64,000 nucleotides of DNA from Marinobacter sp. X15-166B (lineage in GTDB: Bacteria > Pseudomonadota > Gammaproteobacteria > Pseudomonadales > Oleiphilaceae). The translations under genes and the position numbers were made by a program. The notes below the pieces were generated by a model. It was not told the DNA's origin. It made no database searches and saw only the letters and a program-made list of their open reading frames with translations. Positions 46,519-55,311 of the stretch are shown in pieces. The stretch's first letter is position 1. Each line of letters opens with the position of its first letter. The stretch covers positions 1,902,978 to 1,966,977 of the forward strand of contig NZ_MEIY01000001.1 of NCBI RefSeq assembly GCF_001752365.1. Reading direction: 5' to 3'.

Positions 46519-47362
46519 TCAGCCAGGTAGTCACAGGGCCGTGAAGCGCTCCGGTTTCACTGAGGGCGACATAGCGGCCACTGCTGATGGTGTCGCGGTG
46601 GGTGAAAGCCGTCAGTCGGTTTGCGGCCAGGGCCGCTTCAATCAGTGGACCGGGCAGGCGTGCCCAGCCGGTGCCGGCAATAACGGCATCGCGGATCAAT
46701 TCAAACATGGTCATGGCCTGATAGCTGGCGGCTGAGGTGTGTTCGGCCACCAAAGTGTTGTTGTGCAGATAGGCCATGGTGATTTCCCGGTACTGGTCCA
46801 GATCGTCCGGTGACGCTTGGGCCAGCTGGTGCAAGGGGTGAGTGGGGGCAGCCACGGTCAGCACCGGAAACTCACCCAACAGGTTGACGCTGAGTTCGTT
46901 GGGGTAGACGTCCCGAACATCCAGCCCCAGAGCCATGTCGACGGAGTGCTGATGCACCAGATCCGGTAAATCCTGTGGCGGTGCCAGGTACACTGAAATC
47001 CCGGTCAGCGGGAAGCGTTCATTCAGTGCGCTCAGGGTATCGCGCCAGAACGCTTCCGGTAAGGCGTCATCCCGCGCAATTCTCAGTCCTGACTCCACCC
47101 CCTCCAGATGATGCCGACAGCGATGATGAATCTGCCGGCTGGCCTGCACCAAACGCTGGCAATCCGAGCGGATAGCCGCGCCAATCGGGGTCAGGCGCAG
47201 CTGGTTGCCGGTGCGTTCAAAGAGCTCTGCGCCCAGCTCTTCTTCAAACGCACTGAGCGACGTACTCACCGTCGAGCGGCTCTTGCCCAGCCTGCGTGCA
47301 GCCGCCGATACGGACTGCAGCTCCGCAACGATCAGAAACAGTTCCGCTTGTTGGGTTCGCAT
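46409..47362 (-). CDS. LysR-family transcriptional regulator
   Basis: This is a 317-residue protein with an N-terminal winged helix (V-S-A-A-A-R-R-L-G-K-S-R-S-T-V-S-T-S-L-S-A-F-E-E-E-L-G) and a LysR substrate-binding domain. The effector is unknown. The last ~35 residues, rich in Arg, Gly and Pro, lie over the antisense of yqiA and look non-family, suggesting the gene lost an earlier stop and read on. It is divergent from the cation efflux gene, which it may regulate; that is inferred from position only. Confidence 0.88.
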   Translation of the reverse strand: MRTQQAELFLIVAELQSVSAAARRLGKSRSTVSTSLSAFEEELGAELFERTGNQLRLTPIGAAIRSDCQRLVQASRQIHHRCRHHLEGVESGLRIARDDALPEAFWRDTLSALNERFPLTGISVYLAPPQDLPDLVHQHSVDMALGLDVRDVYPNELSVNLLGEFPVLTVAAPTHPLHQLAQASPDDLDQYREITMAYLHNNTLVAEHTSAASYQAMTMFELIRDAVIAGTGWARLPGPLIEAALAANRLTAFTHRDTISSGRYVALSETGALHGPVTTWLINRVEAYLGGRTKTPGSRVPRGQTAGSGGRRPPAAR

Positions 47363-47498
47363 AAACGCACTCTCTTGCTGATGTGAAGGCTGATTGTACT
47401 GGGTGACGGTATTCCCGTCGCTGACTGGTTAGGCCGACTCACCCCGTCACGGCAGAATGCCCGCTTCTTCCATCCATTCAGCTGAACTGAACCCGATC

Positions 47499-48413
47499 AT
47501 GAACAAACAAACGAGTCACGCTCTGGAGCGCAAACTGCTGGTGTTTTCCAGTATTTCAGCCGCAATTTTTGCCGTGGCGGGCATTGCCTGGGGGCTGTGG
47601 ATCGGCTCCTTGGTGATCATCTTCGACGGCGGTTATTCGCTGCTCAGCCTGGCGCTGTCTATGTTGTCACTGCTGGCCTGGCATCTGATCCGCCAGCCCG
47701 CAGACGAGCGTTACAATTTTGGCCGCATGGTGGTTGAACCTCTGGCAATCGTCGTCAAAGGGGTGGTCATCATGGGGGTGTGTGTCATCTCTCTGGTGGC
47801 GGCAATTCTGGCGCTCTTCCAGGGTGGCCGGGTGGTTGATGCAGACCTGGCGCTGGGTTTCTCCATTGTCAACATTCTGGGCTGTGCCTTCACCTGGATC
47901 TGCCTGGTGCGCAATGCCTCCGGTCAGGAGGGATTGGTGGCGGCGGAAAGTCGCCAGTGGTTTATGGATCTGATCATCAGCGTGGCGGTGATGGCGGGTT
48001 TTGTGGTGGCCAAACTGGTGCAGTTGACCCCGTGGGCGCACCTCGCCGTGTACGCCGATCCGCTGATGGTCATTGTTGCTTCCACCTACTTTCTGGCCGT
48101 GCCCGCGCGGATGACGCTGACGGCGTTGCATGAAGTCCTGCTGGGGGCACCGCCTGCCGGCCTGCGGGCACAAGTCGAGCGGGCGCTGGCGGATGAGAAC
48201 CTCGATGACCGAAACGTGCGTCTCGCCAAGGTGGGCAGCTATCTGATTGTGGACGTGGATGCCGAAGTGGGCCAGGTCGTAGAATTGGGCGAAACCCGAC
48301 AGCGGTTGACCGAGGCGCTGGCGGATGTGCCGCTGGCCTTGATGCTGAATGTTCACTTCCATCCGAGTGATACCCGCGGCGACCCCTGTTTTAGTCCGGT
48401 CACTTTCGGGTAA
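47499..48413 (+). CDS. Cation diffusion facilitator family transporter
   Basis: This is a 304-residue inner-membrane protein with about six hydrophobic helices. Metal-site-like residues are in I-I-F-D-G-G-Y-S-L-L-S-L, where the usual second Asp is replaced, and in A-V-Y-A-D-P-L-M-V. A short cytoplasmic domain (V-G-S-Y-L-I-V-D-V-D-A-E-V) ends the protein. The family exports divalent cations; the altered first site suggests different selectivity. Start 47499 places M-N-K-Q-T before the first helix; ATG 47457 is an alternative 14 codons upstream. Confidence 0.85.
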   Translation: MNKQTSHALERKLLVFSSISAAIFAVAGIAWGLWIGSLVIIFDGGYSLLSLALSMLSLLAWHLIRQPADERYNFGRMVVEPLAIVVKGVVIMGVCVISLVAAILALFQGGRVVDADLALGFSIVNILGCAFTWICLVRNASGQEGLVAAESRQWFMDLIISVAVMAGFVVAKLVQLTPWAHLAVYADPLMVIVASTYFLAVPARMTLTALHEVLLGAPPAGLRAQVERALADENLDDRNVRLAKVGSYLIVDVDAEVGQVVELGETRQRLTEALADVPLALMLNVHFHPSDTRGDPCFSPVTFG

Positions 48414-48442
48414 ACTGCCGGAAATCCTTGAGGAAGCAGACT

Positions 48443-48835
48443 ATGAGCGATATTCCGGCAGATCTTAAATACCTTGAGACCCACCAGTGGGCCCGTATCG
48501 AAGGCGACGGGACCGCCACCGTCGGCATCACCGATTTCGCCCAGGAGCAATTGGGCGATGTTGTGTACATTGGCCTGCCCGAAGAAGGCGACAGTGTGCG
48601 CGGGGGCGAGGAGGCCGGTGTGGCCGAATCGGTCAAGTCCGCCTCGGATGTATTCAGTCCGGTCAGTGGTGAGGTGGTGGCCATTAACGAAGTTCTGGAA
48701 GAGGAGCCTGAAAAGGTCAACGAGGACCCTTATGGTGAGGGGTGGCTGTTTCGCGTGAAACTGAGCGATGAGGGCGAGCTGGACAGCCTGCTGGACGATG
48801 CCGCCTACGCCGAGTTGCTTGCCGAGCAGGACTGA
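48443..48835 (+). CDS. gcvH: Glycine cleavage system H protein
   Basis: This 130-residue lipoyl carrier has Lys65 in E-S-V-K-S-A-S-D-V, the lipoylation motif. Other family segments are H-Q-W-A-R-I-E, V-G-I-T-D-F-A-Q-E-Q-L-G-D and Y-G-E-G-W-L-F. AGGA precedes the ATG. gcvT and gcvP are not adjacent, so gcvH is a stand-alone gene here, followed after 3 bp by rlmI. Confidence 0.96.
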   Translation: MSDIPADLKYLETHQWARIEGDGTATVGITDFAQEQLGDVVYIGLPEEGDSVRGGEEAGVAESVKSASDVFSPVSGEVVAINEVLEEEPEKVNEDPYGEGWLFRVKLSDEGELDSLLDDAAYAELLAEQD

Positions 48836-48838
48836 TCG

Positions 48839-50035
48839 ATGAAGTTCCCGGTGTTGTATTTGCGCAAGGGCGCCGAACGCCGAATTCGCGCGGGCCATCT
48901 GTGGGTTTACAGCAACGAGGTGGACATCCGGCGCTCGCCGCTGACGGAGTTCCCCCCGGGTGCTCAGGCGCAGCTGCGTACCTCGGCCGATAAAGCGTTG
49001 GGCACCGTGTTTGTGAACCCCCATACGCTGATCTGTGCCCGCCTGATCAGTCGTGACCCGACGCAGGGGATGACGCCCCAACGCCTGACCCAACGCCTGC
49101 AAACCGCCCTGGTGTTGCGGGACTCGTTGTTTCCGCAGCCCTGGTATCGCTGGGTCTTCGGGGACAGCGATGGACTGTCGGGGCTGGTGGTCGACCGGTT
49201 CGGTGACGTGGTGGTGATCGAGATATCCACCGCTGGTATGGAAACCCTGAAAGACTCTGTTGTTCGGGCGGTGCAGCGTCTGGTTCAGCCGGCCGCCGTC
49301 ATTCTCAAAAACGACGGTCAATTGCGACAGATAGAAGGTCTGCCCCGATACGTGGAGCAACCGGTCGGCGCGCCGGTAGACGCCGTCATGGTGTCTGAAA
49401 ACGGCGTCCGGTATGAAGTTCCGGTAGGGGGCGGCCACCAATCCGGCTGGCGCTACGATCATCGCATGAACCGCCAGCGTCTGCAGGCCTATGCGGAAGG
49501 GAAAAGCGTCCTCGATGTGTTCAGCTATCTGGGCGATTGGGGCCTGCAAGCGGCCCGGGCCGGAGCGCGGCAGGTCACCTGTGTGGACAACTCCGAGCCT
49601 TCTCTGGCGGCGGTGCACCGTAACGCCGCGCTGAATGATCTGAGTGGGGTGGACACCCTTCGGGGGGAGGCGTTCGAGGTGTTGAAACAGCTCTGCGACG
49701 ACAGGCAGAAGTTCGACATAGTAGTGCTCGATCCGCCGGCGCTGATGGCCCGGCGCAGGGATCAGAAAACCGGTGAGCAGGCTTACGCCCGCTTGAACCA
49801 GCTGGGGTTGCGGTTGCTGGCCCGGGACGGACTGCTGGTATCTGCGTCCTGCTCCATGCATCTGTCCCAGGACCGGTTGGTGGACATTGTGCGCCGCAGC
49901 GGCCGCAAGATTGACCGCTTTGTGCAATTGCTGGAGCAGGGGCATCAGGCTCCGGATCACCCCGTGGTGCCCGGAATCCCCGAAACCAACTACCTGAAAG
50001 CGTGTTTTGTGCGCTCACTCACCGGGTTTATTTAA
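48839..50035 (+). CDS. rlmI: 23S rRNA cytosine methyltransferase RlmI-like
   Basis: This is a 398-residue class I SAM methyltransferase with an N-terminal PUA domain (L-R-K-G-A-E-R-R-I-R-A-G-H-L-W-V-Y-S-N-E-V). The SAM region is V-L-D-V-F-S-Y-L-G-D-W-G, V-D-N-S and D-P-P-A-L-M. The catalytic Cys motif is S-A-S-C-S-M-H. RlmI makes m5C1962 in 23S rRNA; orthology is probable, not proven. Its stop overlaps the convergent HAD gene by four bases. Confidence 0.9.
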   Translation: MKFPVLYLRKGAERRIRAGHLWVYSNEVDIRRSPLTEFPPGAQAQLRTSADKALGTVFVNPHTLICARLISRDPTQGMTPQRLTQRLQTALVLRDSLFPQPWYRWVFGDSDGLSGLVVDRFGDVVVIEISTAGMETLKDSVVRAVQRLVQPAAVILKNDGQLRQIEGLPRYVEQPVGAPVDAVMVSENGVRYEVPVGGGHQSGWRYDHRMNRQRLQAYAEGKSVLDVFSYLGDWGLQAARAGARQVTCVDNSEPSLAAVHRNAALNDLSGVDTLRGEAFEVLKQLCDDRQKFDIVVLDPPALMARRRDQKTGEQAYARLNQLGLRLLARDGLLVSASCSMHLSQDRLVDIVRRSGRKIDRFVQLLEQGHQAPDHPVVPGIPETNYLKACFVRSLTGFI

Positions 50036-50688
50036 TCCCTGAGTGACATGATCTCCCAGCCCGACCCCTTGGCCAGGTCGGCCAGTCTGGGGTCCGGGTC
50101 AACCGCCACAGCGTTAGGCACCAGCTTCAGCAGCGGCGCGTCGTTAATCGAGTCGCTGTAGAACCAGGCACCCTCCAGGTTTCTGTGGTGCTGCAACAGC
50201 CAGTCGTTGAGGCGCGTGATTTTGCCTTCCTGAAAGCTGGGCACGCCGGTCACCCCGCCGGTGTAGCGGCCGTCCTTCATTTCCGGCTCCACCGCGATCA
50301 GGTGCTCAATATCCAGCAGCTCCGCAATAGGCGCGGTTACAAACCGGTTGGTCGCGGTGATGATCATCAGCGTATGGCCTTGCTGGCGGTGGCGGTCCAA
50401 CAGTTGCGCCGCCTTCACTTGCATCATCGGTTTGATTTTTTCCTCCACAAACTGCGCCCGCCAGGCATGCAGGGTGCTGAGGTCGTGCTGGGCCAGGGGG
50501 GCCAGCGCGAACGACAGGTACCGGTGGATATCCATTTCTCCGTTGAGGTAGTCCTGGTAGAACTGGTCGTTGGCGCGCTTGTAGTCATCGCGGTCAACAA
50601 TGCCTTCCTCTACCAGGAACTCACCCCAGGCATGGTCGCTGTCACCGGCAAGCAGGGTGTTGTCGAGATCAAAAATGGCGAGAGTCAA
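50032..50688 (-). CDS. HAD-superfamily IB phosphatase (SerB/CicA-like)
   Basis: This is a 218-residue HAD hydrolase. Motif I is I-F-D-L-D-N-T-L-L, motif II is I-I-T-A-T-N, and motif IV is Y-S-D-S-I-N-D-A-P-L-L. I choose TTG 50688, since AAGGAG lies six bases upstream and the protein then starts T-L-A-I-F-D-L-D, as in relatives; an ATG 16 codons earlier lacks a ribosome site. A HAD protein beside rppH–ptsP is also seen in Pseudomonas. The substrate is unknown; phosphoserine-like or histidinol-phosphate-like compounds are possible. Confidence 0.85.
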   Translation of the reverse strand: MTLAIFDLDNTLLAGDSDHAWGEFLVEEGIVDRDDYKRANDQFYQDYLNGEMDIHRYLSFALAPLAQHDLSTLHAWRAQFVEEKIKPMMQVKAAQLLDRHRQQGHTLMIITATNRFVTAPIAELLDIEHLIAVEPEMKDGRYTGGVTGVPSFQEGKITRLNDWLLQHHRNLEGAWFYSDSINDAPLLKLVPNAVAVDPDPRLADLAKGSGWEIMSLRD

Positions 50689-50855
50689 CGCAGGCTCCTT
50701 GTGGCTGTGTTCAGAATTAAACCGATCCGACAGCATATCATGCCGTGGGGCGAACAGCTTGGTTTGCCGGCGCTTGGGCTTTCTGTAAGAATGAGGAAAA
50801 CATGGACAATTTTTATCGTCGTAAACGATAAGCAGACTAACAAGAGGACTGTACC

Positions 50856-51371
50856 GTGATTGATGCAGACGGTTTCAGGCCCAACGTTGGCATTATTCTG
50901 GCAAATCACCGGGGTGAAGTCCTGTGGGCAAGGCGCATAGGGCAAGACTCCTGGCAGTTTCCCCAGGGTGGCATCAAGCATAACGAATCGCCGGAGCAGG
51001 CACTGTACCGGGAGCTGGCGGAAGAGATCGGGTTAGGGACAGAGGATGTGGAAATCATCAGCTGCACCCGGGGCTGGCTCAGATACCGTCTTCCCCGGCG
51101 CATGGTGCGGCATAATTCGCACCCGGTGTGCATCGGGCAGAAACAGAAATGGTTCCTGCTGCGGATGCTCTCACCAGACGCCCAGGTGCGTGTCGACCGC
51201 AGTGATTCGCCTGAATTTGATGGCTGGCAGTGGGTGAGTTACTGGTACCCGTTGGGGCGGGTGGTTTCATTCAAGCGAGAGGTTTACCGGCGTGCGCTGG
51301 GAGAACTTGCCCCGCGCTTGTTTCGCAGTCTGGAACAGGGCAATCAGCGCGACATCGCTCGCCGTCGTTGA
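50856..51371 (+). CDS. rppH: RNA pyrophosphohydrolase RppH
   Basis: This is a 171-residue Nudix enzyme that removes 5' pyrophosphate from mRNA, starting RNase E decay. The N terminus has F-R-P-N-V-G-I-I-L, then W-Q-F-P-Q-G-G-I and the Nudix box with R-E-L-A-E-E-I-G-L. The start is GTG 50856 with AGAGGA upstream. ptsP follows after 42 bp, the common rppH–ptsP operon. Confidence 0.96.
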   Translation: MIDADGFRPNVGIILANHRGEVLWARRIGQDSWQFPQGGIKHNESPEQALYRELAEEIGLGTEDVEIISCTRGWLRYRLPRRMVRHNSHPVCIGQKQKWFLLRMLSPDAQVRVDRSDSPEFDGWQWVSYWYPLGRVVSFKREVYRRALGELAPRLFRSLEQGNQRDIARRR

Positions 51372-51413
51372 GCCTTTAAGATAACCGAATCACACACTGT
51401 CGGATAAAACCGC

Positions 51414-53720
51414 ATGCTGACCTTACTGCGCAGTTTAGTACAAGAGGTGAACAGTGCCCGTGATCTGAACGAGGCATTGGATATCATCGTGTCGCGGGTG
51501 CAGAAGGCCGTGGGTACGGATGTGTGCTCGGTGTACATGCTCGACCCCACCACCGACCGCTACATTCTGATGGCAACCGAGGGCCTCTACCGTCAGGCCG
51601 TGGGCAAGGTCAGTATTGCCCCCTCCGAAGGGCTCGTGGGGCTGGTGGGTTCCCGGGAGGAGCCGATCAACCTTGAAGACGCCCCGTCCCATCCGCGCTA
51701 CCTCTATTTTCCGGAAACCGGGGAAGAGCGTTTCCGTTCCTTCCTTGGGGTGCCAATCATCCACCACCGCCGCGTCCTGGGGGTGCTGGTGGTGCAGCAG
51801 CGGGAAAACTCCCGCTGTTTTGACGAAGGCGAAGAAGCGTTTCTGGTGACCGTGTCCGCGCAGCTGGCGGGGGTCATTGCCCACAGTGAGGCAACCGGTG
51901 CCATCAGCGGGCTGTCCTTGACCGGTGAACGCGCCACCGACGTCAGCATCGACGGGGTACCGGGTGCACCGGGGGTGGCCATTGGTGAGGGGGTGGTGGT
52001 GTATCCGGTGGCGGATCTGGATGTGGTGCCGGAGAAAACCACCGACGACATTGAGCACGAATTGGCCCTGTTCGAGCAGGCCGTTATGGACACCCGCAAC
52101 GACATCCAGCAGGTGGCCAACCGGCTGGCAACGCAGCTGCGCCGGGAAGAGCAGGCCTTGTTCGATGTCTACCTGCGGATGCTGGAAGACAACGCGTTGC
52201 CGGGCGAGGTGGTCAATCGCATCAAGGAAGGCTACTGGGCCCAGACCGCGCTGAAGCAGGTCGTGCAGCAGTATCTGCGCCACTTTGAAATGATGGATGA
52301 TCTGTACCTGCGCGAGCGGGCGGTGGACATTCGGGATTTGGGTCGCCGGCTGCTGTCGCATATCCAGGAGGGCGACCCCATTGAGGTGGTGTACCCCGAG
52401 CGGACCATCCTGGTCAGTGAAGAACTGACACCCGCAATGCTGGGTGAAGTGCCCAAGGGGCGGCTGATGGGGCTGGTGTCCGTCAAGGGCTCGATCAACT
52501 CCCACGTGGCCATTCTGGCGCGGGCCATGGGCGTGCCTACGGTGATGGGACTGGTCGAGATCCCGGTGCACCAACTGGATGGCAAAGAACTGATCGTGGA
52601 TGGTTTTGAGGGCCAGATATACTCCTCACCCTCTGCCGATATGCGGGCATTCTATGAGGTCATCCGCAAGGAAGAGGACGAACTGGTCAAAGGTCTGGAA
52701 GCGCTTCGGGACCTGCCCTGCGAAACCTCGGACGGGCATCGGGTGTCCTTGCTGGTCAACACGGGCCTGATGACCGACGTGGTGCGCTCGCTGACCCACG
52801 GGGCCGAGGGCATCGGGCTGTACCGCACCGAAGTGCCATTCATGATCAAGGACCGCTTCCCCTCCGAACAGGAGCAGCGGGAATACTACCGCGAGCAGCT
52901 GGAGGCCTTCGCCCCCAATCCGGTGACCATGCGCACCCTGGATGTGGGGGGGGACAAGTCGTTGCCCTATTTCCCGATTGAGGAAGAGAACCCCTTTTTG
53001 GGCTGGCGTGGTATCCGGGTAACACTCGACCACCCGGAAATCTTCATTCTGCAGGTGCGCGCCATGCTCAAGGCCAGTGAGGGCCTGAACAATCTGCAGA
53101 TCATGCTGCCGATGATCAGTAACGTATCCGAAGTGGAAGAATCGCTGCACCTGATTTACCGGGTGTACCACGAGGTCCGCGAAGAAGGCTACGATGTCCA
53201 CATGCCCCGGGTGGGGGTGATGCTGGAGGTGCCGGCGGCGGTTTATCAGGTGCGCGAGCTGGCAGACCGGGTGGATTTCCTGTCGGTGGGCTCCAACGAC
53301 CTGACCCAGTACCTGCTGGCGGTCGATCGCAATAACCCGCGGGTGGCGTCGCTCTACCACAGTTACCACCCGGCGGTCCTGCAGGCACTGGTGCGCATCG
53401 CCCAGGACGCCCATGCGGTGGGTAAGCCGGTGAGTATCTGCGGTGAGCTGGCGGGCGACCCCGGGGGAGCGGTGCTGCTGATGGCAATGGGCTACGATGC
53501 CCTGTCGATGAACGCCGCCAGCTTGCCCAAGGTGAAGTCGGTGATCCGCAGTGTGACCCGGGATTGGGCGCGGGGCGTACTGGCCGATGTGCTGCTGCTT
53601 GATTCCCCCCATGTGGTCAAAAGCTGTATCGACCTGTCCTTGCGTCAGGCCGGTTTCGGCCGTTACCTGCGGCCCGGCAAGGCATCCATGGCGGCTCTGT
53701 CAGAAGCAGTGGCATCCTAG
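51414..53720 (+). CDS. ptsP: Nitrogen PTS enzyme I (PtsP)
   Basis: This is a 768-residue PEP-protein phosphotransferase of the regulatory nitrogen PTS. An N-terminal GAF domain (residues ~1-165) is followed by the EI N domain, the phosphohistidine domain with His364 in S-I-N-S-H-V-A-I-L-A-R-A, and the PEP-binding barrel (G-L-Y-R-T-E-V-P-F, L-D-V-G-G-D-K, S-I-C-G-E-L-A-G-D). A G8 run at 52946-52953 stays in frame. Partners NPr and PtsN are not in this window. It links nitrogen status to carbon and potassium handling. Confidence 0.96.
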   Translation: MLTLLRSLVQEVNSARDLNEALDIIVSRVQKAVGTDVCSVYMLDPTTDRYILMATEGLYRQAVGKVSIAPSEGLVGLVGSREEPINLEDAPSHPRYLYFPETGEERFRSFLGVPIIHHRRVLGVLVVQQRENSRCFDEGEEAFLVTVSAQLAGVIAHSEATGAISGLSLTGERATDVSIDGVPGAPGVAIGEGVVVYPVADLDVVPEKTTDDIEHELALFEQAVMDTRNDIQQVANRLATQLRREEQALFDVYLRMLEDNALPGEVVNRIKEGYWAQTALKQVVQQYLRHFEMMDDLYLRERAVDIRDLGRRLLSHIQEGDPIEVVYPERTILVSEELTPAMLGEVPKGRLMGLVSVKGSINSHVAILARAMGVPTVMGLVEIPVHQLDGKELIVDGFEGQIYSSPSADMRAFYEVIRKEEDELVKGLEALRDLPCETSDGHRVSLLVNTGLMTDVVRSLTHGAEGIGLYRTEVPFMIKDRFPSEQEQREYYREQLEAFAPNPVTMRTLDVGGDKSLPYFPIEEENPFLGWRGIRVTLDHPEIFILQVRAMLKASEGLNNLQIMLPMISNVSEVEESLHLIYRVYHEVREEGYDVHMPRVGVMLEVPAAVYQVRELADRVDFLSVGSNDLTQYLLAVDRNNPRVASLYHSYHPAVLQALVRIAQDAHAVGKPVSICGELAGDPGGAVLLMAMGYDALSMNAASLPKVKSVIRSVTRDWARGVLADVLLLDSPHVVKSCIDLSLRQAGFGRYLRPGKASMAALSEAVAS

Positions 53721-53755
53721 CCGTGGGCGCCGAATGAGCAGGTTGGGGGTACCCC

Positions 53756-54925
53756 GTGATCGCGACACACTCCGAAGTGCAGGCTGACAGGCGCATTGGT
53801 CTCGCCCTTGGCGGCGGAGGGCCCTTCGGTGGTCTATACGAAATAGGGGCCTTGCGGGCACTGGATGAGGCCCTGGAGGGGCTGGATTTTAACCGGCTTG
53901 ACGTCTACGTCGGGGTCAACGCCGGCGCCTTTGTGGCCGCCAATCTGGCCAACCAGGTCACCACGGCCCAGCTGTGCAGGATATTTGTGCGCAACGAAAC
54001 GGAGGTGCACCCGTTTCGGCCCGAGGTTTTCTATCGCCCCGCGTTCCGTGAGTTTGGCAAGCGCCTGCTGGCGCTACCCGGACTGATGGCCACGGCGGTA
54101 CGCCGGCTGGTCGCTAATCCATACGATCAGAGTGTGCTGGAAGCCTTGACGGTGCTGGCGCAGGCTGCGCCGGTCGGGCTGTTTGACAACGAGAGCCTGC
54201 AGGATTACTTGCAGCGATCCTTCAGCATGCTCGGGCGCACCAATGATTTTCGCCAGTTGAATCGTAAATTGTATGTGGTTGCCACCGATGTAGACAGCAC
54301 CGAGGCCGTGAGTTTTGGCGGTCCGGGGTTCACTGAGGTGCCCATATCGAAGGCTATTCAGGCCAGTATGGCGTCGCCGGGGTTGTACCTGCCCGTGAGA
54401 ATCGGTGAGCGCAGCTATGTGGACGGGACTCTGCGGAAAGGGTTGCACGCCTCGGTTGCCTTCGAGGACGGGGCCGATCTGGTGTTGGCGGTGAATCCGC
54501 TGGTGCCGGTGGATGCCGGCGCGGCGGTTCGGGCGGGCAGCATGGGGCCGGAGGAATTGACCCGATCCGGTATGCCCGGATTGCTCCAGCAAGCGTACCG
54601 CACCCTGGTGCACTCGCGCATGCAAAACGGGGTGTCGCAGTACGCCCGCGATTACCCCGGCAAAGAATTGCTGTTGTTCGAGCCTGCCGGTGCGGATACC
54701 CGGCTGTTGGCTGCGAACGTTTTCAGCTGTAAATCACGACGCATGATTTGTGAATACGCCTATCAGTTGACCCGTCGGGATTTGCGGGCACGCGCGGACA
54801 GTCTGGAGCCCCGGCTGGCCGGTTATGGCATTCAGCTGCGCCGTGATCTGCTGGAAGATGAGCAACGAACCCTCAGCACCGGATTGTACGGGGAGGTGCC
54901 GCCCCTGCGGGTGGCGACCGTCTGA
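53756..54925 (+). CDS. Patatin-like protein lacking the nucleophile serine
   Basis: This is a 389-residue protein with a patatin fold. The oxyanion loop is L-A-L-G-G-G-G-P-F-G-G. The usual nucleophile motif G-x-S-x-G reads G-V-N-A-G (Asn55), and the late D-G-x motif reads V-D-G-T. With Asn replacing Ser it probably cannot act as a lipase through the Ser-Asp dyad, unless it works differently. The GTG start has a G-rich ribosome site. It sits 35 bp after ptsP and is convergent with DUF971. No signal peptide or transmembrane segment is visible. Confidence 0.85.
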   Translation: MIATHSEVQADRRIGLALGGGGPFGGLYEIGALRALDEALEGLDFNRLDVYVGVNAGAFVAANLANQVTTAQLCRIFVRNETEVHPFRPEVFYRPAFREFGKRLLALPGLMATAVRRLVANPYDQSVLEALTVLAQAAPVGLFDNESLQDYLQRSFSMLGRTNDFRQLNRKLYVVATDVDSTEAVSFGGPGFTEVPISKAIQASMASPGLYLPVRIGERSYVDGTLRKGLHASVAFEDGADLVLAVNPLVPVDAGAAVRAGSMGPEELTRSGMPGLLQQAYRTLVHSRMQNGVSQYARDYPGKELLLFEPAGADTRLLAANVFSCKSRRMICEYAYQLTRRDLRARADSLEPRLAGYGIQLRRDLLEDEQRTLSTGLYGEVPPLRVATV

Positions 54926-54929
54926 GCCG

Positions 54930-55292
54930 TCAGCCCTCGCGGCTGCCACCTTCCGCCGCCAGGCGGCGCAGATAGCGCTGCCAGTAGGCCTCCTGTTGTT
55001 CACCCAGCTCCCGCAGATAATGCCAGGTAAACAGTCCGGAATCATGGCCGTCGCTGAACACCAGTTGCAGCGCATAGTTACCGACACTGTTCACACCGGT
55101 GATGGCCACGTCCCGCTTGCCGGTCTGCAGGACACCCGGTCCGGAGCCGTGCCCCCGGACCTCGGCGGAAGGTGAATAAACCCGGAGCAGCTCAAACGCC
55201 AGTTGATAGCGGGTGCCATCGGCGTACTCCAACTCAAGTACCCTGCTTTGTTTCCGCACCCGGATGTTGACCGGGGGTTGTGCGCTGCTCAT
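54930..55292 (-). CDS. DUF971-domain protein
   Basis: This is a 120-residue protein with the DUF971 fold, the same as the N-terminal domain of gamma-butyrobetaine hydroxylase. Signatures are L-E-L-E-Y-A-D-G, the L-L-R-V-Y-S-P-S-A-E-V-R-G-H-G run, and D-G-H-D-S-G-L-F-T-W-H-Y-L. Relatives sit next to hslVU in many gammaproteobacteria and some are implicated in iron-sulfur or metal handling; the role here is not known. It is 19 bp downstream of hslU on the same strand. Confidence 0.88.
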   Translation of the reverse strand: MSSAQPPVNIRVRKQSRVLELEYADGTRYQLAFELLRVYSPSAEVRGHGSGPGVLQTGKRDVAITGVNSVGNYALQLVFSDGHDSGLFTWHYLRELGEQQEAYWQRYLRRLAAEGGSREG

Positions 55293-55311
55293 GGCTCGGT
55301 CCGTCCCGGGT

